Shown here: positions 1 through 9,900 of the stretch, in pieces | Numbering within the stretch: the stretch's first letter is position 1 | Layout: every line of letters starts with the position of its first letter | Assembly (NCBI RefSeq): GCF_003255815.1 | Contig: NC_037670.1 | Coordinates: forward strand, 26,624,672-26,688,671 | From: Theropithecus gelada | Taxonomy: Eukaryota; Chordata; Mammalia; Primates; Cercopithecidae | Reading direction: 5' to 3' | DNA length: 64,000 nt | Position numbers and translations under genes: made by a program | Notes under the pieces: model-generated | Seen by the model: only the letters and a program-made list of their open reading frames with translations | Databases searched by the model: none | Told to the model about the DNA's origin: nothing

Positions 1-59
1 CTGCCCGCCTCGGCCTCCCAAAGTGCTGGGATTACAGGTGTGAGCCACCGCACACGGCC
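1..59 (-). mobile_element. Alu, cut by window edge
   Basis: Only the 5' head of a minus Alu is in the window (GTGCTGGGATTACAGG). Confidence 0.9.
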
Positions 60-789
60 TTGGCTTCCTGTGTATTTTATCTATAGCATAAGAATGCTAA
101 ATGCCTGTTACAAAAATGAAGGCAATTTTGTGGCCTTGATTGACAGAGGAGGAAATGAGGTATGGCTAAAGCCCAGCCACAAAAAGCATGGACAAGACTG
201 AACGGCTGTCCTGTGCCTTCTAGTTCTATATAACCACCTCCTTTGCCTCCTCAGTGTGATTTCTTGCAGACAGCTAAAAAATTAGAAAGAGTAAATTAAG
301 CGACTGTTACGACTGGGCAGGAGCATGATATTCATTTGCTTCCAGAAAATATGACCTGGAGCCCAAGTTAGCAGCAACATTTACTTGGCTCACCAAGGTG
401 CATGGTTTTGACATAAAACACACATCTCCAGAATGCTAAGTTATATTTTCTTCTTTTAATACTTCCCTGAAGTTACACAGCAAGCTCCCAATACATTTAT
501 ATAATTGTTCCACTTTTTGGACTAAATCATGATTTTTCAGAGCTGCAGTTACTTTACACTAGCAGGAAAATCTATTTGGTTTGAGGTAGGAGCGGGGAGA
601 TGGGAAGAGGAATCCGAACAAAGTGCAGACACCCTGAGGCAGCACATCAGGGGCAGAGCCTGGAAGAACAAATGCTTCATACTTGGGCCTTGGTTAAGAA
701 CGACGAGAGCTGCACAACTCTTGGAATAAAGTTCACGTGGGGACACAAGCAAACATCTCGGGTAGGGCTTCTCTGAGTGCAATCAGGTA
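60..789. other. DOP1B intron 9, unique sequence
   Basis: AT-rich, no exon or repeat recognised. The expected continuation of DOP1B (exon 10) is not here. Confidence 0.6.
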
Positions 790-1015
790 AGCATCAGGGG
801 GTGCTGACAAACTGAGCTTAGGCTCCTGACTGGCCCTGGGCAAATGACCTACTCCTGCTCAACCTTAGTCTATCTATCTATAAAATGGGCATAGTGGGAG
901 CACCCATCTTGGGGTTGCTGGAGGGACGGGGGTGTGTGTGCAGACAGATATAAAAGGATGTATGCAAATCACTTGGCACAAAATAATTGCTCAAAAAATG
1001 TCAGCCATGGTTATT
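790..1015 (+). mobile_element. MIR fragment
   Basis: CTGGGCAAATGACCTACTCC, CTATAAAATGGGCATAGTGG and CACTTGGCACAAAATAATTG follow the MIR consensus order. Confidence 0.75.
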
Positions 1016-1213
1016 ATTAATGAACAGTGAAAACACTCCAGGAAAACATGGAGTCTCCCCTTCCCTGTAACTTCACAAGAAGCTTCTCCCCTTTTGTTCC
1101 CCTAGAGCTGGCACCGTTCTTGTCACACGGCAGATGCTCTGTGCTTTTGAATGGATAAGCGAAGGGTCTCCATCCCAAGGCCAGAGAGAGGCCACTTCAC
1201 TAAAGCTCTCAGC

Positions 1214-1512
1214 TCTTTTTTTTTTTTTTTTTTTAATGGAGTCTTGCTCTGTCACTCAGGCTGGAGCGTAGTGGCGTGAACTCGGCTCACTGCAACCTCT
1301 GCCTCCCAGATTCAAGCGATTCTCCTGCCTCAGCCTCCTGAGTAGCTGGGATTACAGGCATGCACCACCATGCCTGGATAATTTTTCTATTTTTAGTAGA
1401 GATGGGGTTTCACTATATTGGCCAGGCTGGTCTCGAACTCCTCACCTCAAGTGAGGCCCACCTCGGCCTTCCAAAGTGCTGGGATTACAGGCGTGAGCCA
1501 CTGTACTCAGCC
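1214..1512 (-). mobile_element. Alu
   Basis: Full-length dimer with T-run and GATTACAGG in both arms. Confidence 0.95.
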
Positions 1513-1691
1513 AGCCCTCAGCTTTCTTATTCTCTGCAAACAGCTACCAGGAGGCAGGTACACCTGGAGCACTGAAATGACATTCTTAGGCTTGCAATCC
1601 AATGGAAGAGATGGGATCTTTTCCCTGGGATAGGGCTCACATAAGCAGATGTAGACCTTAAAGTGAACTGATATGGTAGCAAATTTCTTTT

Positions 1692-1980
1692 TTTTTTTGA
1701 GACAGAGTCTCACTCTGTTGCCCAGGTTGGAGCGCAATGGCACGATCTCAGCTCACTGCAACTTCCACCTCCTGGGTTCAAGCGATTCTCCTGCCTCAGC
1801 CTCCCAAGTAGCTGGGATTACAGGTGTGCGCCACCATGCCTGGCTAATTTTTGTATTTTTAGTAGGGATGGGGTTTCACTATGTTGGCCAGGCTGGTCTT
1901 GAACTCCTGACCTCAGGTGATCTACCTGCCTCAGCTTCCCAAAGTGCTGGGATTACAGGCATGAGCCACCATACCTGGCC
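1692..1980 (-). mobile_element. Alu, array A copy 1
   Basis: Flanked by GCAAATTTCTTTT at 1,679 and 1,981. Confidence 0.95.
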
Positions 1981-1993
1981 GCAAATTTCTTTT

Positions 1994-2277
1994 CTTTTTG
2001 AATGGAGTCTCGCTCTGTCGCCAGGCTAGAGTGCAGTGGCGCGATCTTGGCTCACTGCAACCTCCACCTCCCTGGTTCAAGCGATTCTGTTGCCTCAGCC
2101 TTCCAAGTAGCTGGGACTACAGGCACGCGCCACCATGCCTAGCTAATTTTTGTATTTTTAGTAGAGATGGGGTTTCACCATCTTGGCCAGGCTGGTCTCA
2201 AACTCCTGAACTTGTGATCCACCTGCCTTGGCCTCCCAAAGTGCTGGGATTACAGGCATGAGCCACCATGCCCAGCC
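1994..2277 (-). mobile_element. Alu, array A copy 2
   Basis: Follows the second GCAAATTTCTTTT; ACAAATTTC is on its right. Confidence 0.95.
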
Positions 2278-2283
2278 ACAAAT

Positions 2284-2346
2284 TTCATTCATTCATTTAT
2301 TCATTCATTCATTCATTCATTCATTCTTTCATTCACTCACTCACTT
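2284..2346. repeat. (ATTC)n microsatellite
   Basis: About 14 ATTC units, grading into CACT/CTTA units, in the tail of a minus Alu. Confidence 0.9.
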
Positions 2347-2630
2347 ATTTGAGACAGACTCTCGCTCTGTCACCCAGGTTGGACTGCAGTGGTGCAATCC
2401 TGGCTGACTGCAAGCTCCGCCTCCTGGGTTCACGCCATTCTCCTGCCTCAGCCTCCAGAGTAGCGGGGACTACGGGCGCCCGCCAACACACCCAGCTAAT
2501 TTTTTGTATTTTTAGTAGAGACGGAGTTTCACCATGTTAGCCCGGATGGTCTTGATCTCCTGACCTTGTGATCTGCCCGTCTCAGCCTCCCAAAGTGCTG
2601 GGACTACAGGCATAAGCCACCGCACCTGGC
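2347..2630 (-). mobile_element. Alu, array A copy 3
   Basis: Tail carries (ATTC)n; right flank ACAGATTTCTTTTT. Confidence 0.95.
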
Positions 2631-2660
2631 CACAGATTTCTTTTTAAAGTGAGGGAGAGG

Positions 2661-2939
2661 GCCGGGGCGGTGGCTCACACCTGTAATCCCAGCACTTTGG
2701 GAGGCCGAGGCAGGCAGATCACTTGAGGTCAGGAGTTTGAGACCAGCTTGGCCAAGATGATGAAACCCCATCTCTACCGAAAATACAAAAATTAGCCAGG
2801 CGTGGTGGTACATGCCTGTAAACCCAGCTACTGGGGAAGCTGAGGCAGGAGAATTGCTTGAACCCAGGAGACGGAGGTTTCAGTGAGCCAAGATTGCACC
2901 ACTGCGCTCCAGCCTGGGCAAGAGAGTGAGACTCTGCTA
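2661..2939 (+). mobile_element. Alu
   Basis: Opposite in orientation to array A; tail replaced by (ATTC)n. Confidence 0.95.
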
Positions 2940-2982
2940 TTCAATCATTCATTCATTCATTCATTCATAAATAAATAAATAG
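2940..2982. repeat. (ATTC)n(AAAT)n microsatellite
   Basis: It follows a plus Alu in place of a simple A-tail. Confidence 0.9.
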
Positions 2983-3309
2983 TGACAGGTGGTCACTTTT
3001 CTCAACCTATGCTAATAGGATCATAGTCTCTAAGAGGTGACCCTTTGGTGACCAGAGTCTAGTTCACCCCCCCTCATTTTACAGTGAAAATGTTTTTACT
3101 CTACACAGCGAAAAGAAGTGGCTTGCCCAGGATCCCAAGGCAAAAAGATAGAGGAGGTCCCCTACTTAATTGAAAATCAAACCGAAGCTCATTTTAAGTA
3201 TGACATTGCAGAAACAGTCTTAAAAAGGAAATACCACAGGTGTTCTGTAGACACTATAGGAGCTCAAAGGTATTTTCCTAACAAAAATGTTCAAATTATT
3301 GTGCAAAAC
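2983..3309. other. DOP1B intron 9, unique sequence
   Basis: Non-Alu sequence with no recognised element. Confidence 0.5.
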
Positions 3310-3619
3310 GTTTTTTTCAGACAGGGTCTCACTCTGTCACCCAGGCTAGAGGGCCGTGGTGCAATCACGGCCCACTGCAGCCTCGACCCCCTGGGCTCAG
3401 GTGGTCTTCCCACCTCTGCCACTTGGTAGCTGGGACTACAGGGAAGCACCACCATGCCTGGCTAATTTTTTTTGTATTTTTTTGTAGAGATGGGTTTTTT
3501 CAACATGGCTTTTCAGCCATGTTACCCAGGCTGGTCTCAAATCCATGAGCTCAACTGATCTTCCTTCCTCCACTTTCCAAAGTGCTAGGATTACAGGCAT
3601 GAGCCACTGCGCCCAGCCA
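3310..3619 (-). mobile_element. Alu, old (AluJ-like)
   Basis: Diverged. TGCAAAAC target copies lie at 3,302 and 3,620. It is between exon 9 and the left edge. Confidence 0.93.
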
Positions 3620-3804
3620 TGCAAAACTTTTAAGTGACCACAGATCTGATCATTGAACCATATAACATAACTTCAAAGTTCTGAAATTCCAAAGATTAAA
3701 GTATATTCAAAATAACACTTCGGTTGTATCTCACCGTGTTGTAGTTCCCTGAAAACAGGCAATCTGTATTCGGCATAGGATTGTAGCAGCATTTCTAACA
3801 TTAC

Positions 3805-3919
3805 CTATCTCTGGCTTGTCAAGCAGACTGATGAGGACGCGAAAAGGCTTCAGGTATGCATGATGGCGTTCCTCCACGTCGGCATCTATGAACTTCTGAT
3901 GCAATATCTCAGCCAGACC
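3805..3919 (-). CDS. DOP1B: DOP1B exon 9, residues 339-376 plus 1 base
   Basis: 115 bp. The acceptor is TAAATAG. It codes [20 protein letters not shown] through [13 protein letters not shown] plus the first base of a glycine codon, before [21 protein letters not shown] is conserved in both paralogues. It is too short for a simple ORF scan and was found by continuing the expected protein. Exon 10 is not present in the remaining 3.8 kb. Confidence 0.96.
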
Positions 3920-6900
3920 CTATTTATTTTAAAAAAGCCACATATTAGAATATCGTATATCATGAAGTGTAACAACATTACTGGCTATTTTAATTGTTAA
4001 ATACTCTGGGACAGAAAGCAAACCAGTCACCCAGCATGCAACAAATACACTGCAGTTCCCCAAACCAGGGGTCAAGGAACATGCTCACTGCCTGCGTGGA
4101 AGCCTCCCAAAGAAATCCACCGGAGGGCCGGGCACGGTGGCTCAAGCCTGTAATCCCAGCACTTTGGGAGGCCGAGACGGGCGGATCACGAGGTCAGGAG
4201 ATCGAGACCATCCTGGCTAACACGGTGAAACCCCATCTCTACTAAAATATACAAAAAACTAGCCGGGCGAAGTGGCGGGCGCCTGTAGTCCCAGCTACTC
4301 GGGAGGCTGAGGCAGGAGAATGGCGTAAACCCGGGAGGCGGAGCTTGCAGTGAGCTGAGATCCGGCCACTACACTCCAGCCCGGGTGACAGAGCGAGACT
4401 CCGTCTCAAAAAAAAAAAAAAAAAAAAAAAGAAATCCACCAGAGAATCGTCACCAGGGATGCCCTGAACTTTCCAGAAATGCTCCTTTACCTCAACTAAA
4501 AGATCCTTGGAGTATTTTTCAAAAAAATAAGACGACTGATCTTCATAAGAATTTGAGATTTCAGATTCTGGCACAACGGTATTTCCTTTAATGTCTGAGC
4601 CTATAAAAGAACAAGCACCGAGCTGTAAAGAGAGCTATGTTTCTAAAGGACATCATATCGTGCAAAAGTCTCATGCTCCAATATTTTTAAAAATATATTC
4701 CTCGGACGGAAAACCAGAATCAGATCTAGAAAGACCAAGTCAGATTTTCTTCTTCTGACAGGGGTGTGGCTAATGATCAGACAGGCAGAATTCCATCTCA
4801 ATGGGTATCAGTTTAGTTTGTTCTAAGAATTCATCCTGTTAGCCAGGCGCGTGGCTCATGCCTGTAATCCCAGTACTTTGGGAGGCCAAGGTGGGCGGAT
4901 CACCTGAGGTCAGGAGTTCGAAACCAGCCTGGCCAACATGATGAAACCCCATCTCTACTAAAAATACAAAAAAAATTAGTCGGGTGTAGTGGCGCACACC
5001 AGTAATCCCAGCTACTTGGGAGGCTGAGGCAGGAGAATCACTTGTATTTTTTAGTAGAGATGGGGTTTCACCATGTTGGCCATGCTGGTCTTGAACTCCT
5101 GACGGCAAGTGATCCACCTGCCTCAGCCTCCCAAAGTGCTGGGATTTTACAGGCATGAGCCACCAGGCCTGCCTGAGGATCATTTTTTAAAACCAGTGTT
5201 TTTTTGTCCAGCATTATGTGAGATCAAGGTATTCTCATGCACATGCCCCCAATAGCTGGAGCCTTGGATAAGTCTGCGAGATTCTCAGGGCGAGGAAGTG
5301 CATCCTCATGGTACGGGCAAAGAATATGGGGCTCCTGGGGCCGCAACTAAGTGAGTCAGAGTTGGCGCTGTGGTCAGGTCCAGTGCCCTCCACATAGCAT
5401 ATCAAGTCCCGTAAGAGCAGAGCTGTGCATTTAACAAAATCATCCTTTACATACAAGTCCTTAAAGAGCTGATAAATAGTCTTCTTAAAATCCTTAGTAA
5501 GCTTCCATGCAATGACTTTTAAAGGTTTTTTTTTTTTTTTGAGACGGAGTCTCGCTCTGTTGCCCAGGCTGGAGTGCAGTGGCCGGATCTCAGTTCACTG
5601 CAAGCTCCGCCTCCCGGGTTCACGCCATTCTCCTGCCTCAGCCTCCTGAGTAGCTGGGACTACAGGCGCCCGCCACCTCGCCCGGCTAGTTTTTTGTATT
5701 TTTTTAGTAGAGACGGGGTTTCACCGTGTTAGCCAGGATGGTCTCGATCTCCCGACCTCGTGATCCGCCCGTCTCGGCCTCCCAAAGTGCTGGGATTACA
5801 GGCTTGAGCCACCGCGCCCGGCCGACTTTTAAAGGTTTTATAACTAGGGAGAAGAGAAGGAAGAAGGACTGAAGAGGACTTCTTGACTTTGGTAAGATCT
5901 TTGGTACAGATCTTTGATCAAAGATCTCAATGCTAGGCTGAGTGCAGTGGCGTGTAATCCCAGCACTTTGGGAGGTAGAGGTGGGCAGATCGCCTGAGGT
6001 CAGGAGTCCAAGACCAGCCTGGCCAACAGGGTGAAATCCCATCTCTACTAAAAATACAAAAACTACTCGGCCGGGGTGGTGGGTGCCTGAAATCCCAGCT
6101 ACTTGGGAGGCTGAGGCATGGGAATCACTTGAACCTGGGAGGCGGAGGTTGCAATTAGCCCAGATTGCACCACTGCACTCCGGCCTGAGCGATGAGGTGA
6201 AACTCCATCTCAAAAAGGAAAAAAAAGATCTAAATATTGAGAGTTAATCAGAGCTGTAAAGTCCTGTCACAATCATTCTGCATACCACCTTTTCTTAGGT
6301 GCGTGAATATGGGACTTTAGAAAATTCATGAATGTGTTATCTTTTAAGTTGCAATTTCCTAGACTCTGTCCCTGGGAGGCCTTCCAACCAACAGTCAAGG
6401 GCCCTTTGCCAACAAATTTAGAGGCAGTCCACACACTCTGACACACAGAAACATGGCCCTGGGGCTCTCGTGATCTCCAAAGTTATCCAAATGTCTCCCA
6501 AAACATTTCCACTTACATGAAACCTCCTCCTTTATTTACATATCTTCCACAATATTTGTAAGTTTTCTCCATGATACACCCTCATCCCATGAAACTTCTC
6601 CATAGCAACAGGCTTCTACTTGAATAAGGTTTTGCTACCATGTTTTGGTGGTATTTCAAGCTCTTAAAATGGAATTCGGTTGGCATTTTAAAAATCCCAC
6701 TTATTATTTCCCCTTTTAAAAAACAAACAAAAAAAAACAACTGCAAAATAACCAAGCTATATGTAGGCAGCAGACCTCAACTGATCAGTGCCGTATTTAG
6801 TCATTGTGGTATCTTTCCATACTTCATGATTCAGGGATACATCACCAAGACCAAATCTTATCCCAGAAGTCAGCACTAAAAGGTTTCACATTAACTTTGA

Positions 6901-9900
6901 CTTTAAAAGGGTGCATACTGCTCAGTACCTAGTAACCATGCATACAGTCTTCTGTTCAGGGACATGTCCCTTCTCAGTAGTGTCTGGGTGGCAGCTGAGA
7001 GAATGCGCACGATGTCAGATCTGAGGAGGGGAATGGCTCTCTCATTGGAATCCTATTAGAAGGACAGAGAAATTTACTACAAGGGAACGATAGGGGAGAT
7101 TGGTGACTTTTTGACATGCAGCCTTCCTTGCTGGTCTACCAAGCTCAATCTCAAAAAGGGCTGGTTCCTTACACATTACCTATGGAAAGAAGCTATTCAA
7201 TACGTGCAATGAAAACGCTATCCCTGCAAAAATGAACAAGGACTTTTCACTGGCTATCAGCAAATAACGCCCATGAGTGGCTGAGCTGTCCTCTTAGGAT
7301 AAAACTGCTTGAAATCTACATTCCACCCCTTGGGAAACACCAGTGACTTACCAGAAGAGTACAAATGACTTACCAGACAGGTATAAAATGGGAAGAAAAA
7401 CAGAACGATTTCCAGATTATTTCTTTGCACAAGAACATTTGAGTCCAACAGGGAGGCACACAAAGATTTCACCTGTAAACGATCAAATGATGTTAGCATT
7501 TTCAGGCTACTTTTTATGGTCATAAAAATGAAAGTAACCTTTCCTGGGAATCTTGAAACTGTGTTGTATCACTCAGAAGAGAACCAGAAGCCGCAGGTCA
7601 GGAGGGCGTGGGTTCTAGCTCTCGAGGCTGGCAGCCTGCGTGACATCAGAGACGTTCAGCTGCAGACCTCACTGTTCCACGTGAGAGCCGGAGGGGTTTG
7701 AACCAGATGGCCAGGTTCTATGATCTCAAATTCTACAATCCCAGAAAGGATCCAACAGGAACCTTAGAGTAAACTAAAGCTCTGAAGACACATGGGAAAA
7801 TAATTCCTGATCAATTCAGTAGATATTTTGAGTGTCTTTTCTGAATACAGATAGGTAGACTAGAGATGCATAAGAAATTAGAGCCACAGACAAATGCTCA
7901 GAGTTCAGAAGAGGAGAGCTCTTTCAACTGCAGAGAACAACGATGCTCCACAGGAAAGCGGGGCTTGAAGGACAGGAAGGAGCTACACTGAGACTGCGAA
8001 GAAGGGCAGGAATCGAGAGCCAGTGGGACAGGAGGGAATGGCTGGGAGTAAAGGCACTGTGAGGCCAGGCCCAGTGGCAGTTGTGTGGGAGCGCAGGGAC
8101 TGCAGGGAAGTGTGAGGTGTCGTGGCTGGGAGCAGATGGTTAGACTGCTCTTGAGCTTGGACTATAGCTGTTGGCAATGGGAAGTCAGATTTATTTTATT
8201 TTATTTTATCTTATTTTATCTTATTTTATTTTTGAGACAGCATCTTGCTGTGTCACCCAGGCTGGAGTGTAGTGGCGCAATCTCAGTTCACTGCAAGCTC
8301 CGCCTCCCGGGTTCACGCCATTCTCCTGCCTCAGCCTCCGGAGTAGCTGGAACTATAGGCACCTGCCACCACGCCCAGCTAAATTTTTGTATTTTTGGTA
8401 GAGACGGGGTTTCACCGTGTTAGCCAGGATGGTCTCGATCTCCTGACCTTGTGATCTGCCTGCCTCGGCCTCCCAAAGTACTGGGATTACAGGCGTGAGC
8501 CACCGCGCCCGGTCTATTTTTTTTTTTTTTCTTTTTTCTTTTTTTTAGACGGAGTCTTGCTCTGTCGCCCAGGCTGGAGTGCAATGGCGTAATCTTGGCT
8601 CACTGCAAGCTCCGTCTCCCGGGTTCAAGACATTCTCCTGCCTCAGCCTCCCGAGTAGCTGGGACTACAGACACCTGCCACCACGCCCGGCTAATTTTTT
8701 GTATTTTTAGTGGAGACGGGGTTTCACCGTGTTAGCCAGGATGGTCTCGATCTCCTGACCTCGTGATCTGCCCGCCTCAGCCTCCCAAAGTGCTGGGATT
8801 ACAGGCGTGGGCCACCGCGCCCGGCTATTTTTTTTTTATTTTCTTTGAGACAGGGTCTTGCTCTGTCACTCAGGCTGGAGTGTAGTGGTGTGATCTCGAC
8901 TCACTGCAACCTCCGCCTCCTGCGTTCAAGCGATTCTCGTGTCTCAGACACCTGAGCAGCTGGGATTATAGGTGCCTGCCACCACACTCCGCTAATTTTG
9001 TTTGTTTGTTTTTGAGATGGAGTCTCGCTTTGACGCCCAGGCTGGAGTGCAGTGGTGCAATCTCAGCTCACTGCAACCTCCACCTCCCAGGTTCAAGTGA
9101 TTCCTTTGTCTCAGCCTCCCGAGTAGCTGGGACTACAGGCGCCCATCACCACACCCGGCTAATTTTTGTATTTTTAGTAGAGACGGGGTTTCACCATGTT
9201 GGCCAGGATGGTCTTGAACTCTTGGCCTAAGGTGATCCACCCGCCTCGGCCTCCTAAAGTGCTGGGATTACAGGCGTGAGCCACTGCGCCCAGGTTAATT
9301 TTTGTATTTTTAATAAATGTGGGGTTTCACCATGTTGGCACGGCTGCTGCTGACCTCCTGACCTCAGGTGATTGACCTGCCTCGGGCTCCCAAAGTGCTG
9401 AGATTACAGGCATGAGTCACCACACCCAGCCGGGAAGTCAAACATTTTTAAAGCACAGGATGCATATGAGCAAAGTTAGGCTTTGGAGAACCAAATCTCT
9501 TAGCAGTTGATAAGGACTAGATGGGGCGAGAATAGGATGAGGATAAACCAGTCAGATCCAAGAGTAAGAGATAAGCCAGAGCAAGGCCGAGACGATGGAG
9601 AGAAAGAGACAAAGGGGATACTGACAGGGCAGGAAAGGGACGTGTTCATTGGGATCTCCTGTGTCCTGATCATTGTGCGAGGCGCTTTTCATCCATTTTT
9701 CCACCTTGTCCTCAGAGAGACCCTGTGAGGCAGGTCTACAACCCCCATTGTGCAATGAGAAATGGACTCAGAGGGGTAATTTACACCCAGCTGCAGACCT
9801 TCTCACCTGCGAATTCAATCTAAACACTTTAAGATCAAAGTGTGGGAACACCACCAGGTAGCGAAAGACAGCAAGCCATAAAAACACAAGAGGCAGGTTT

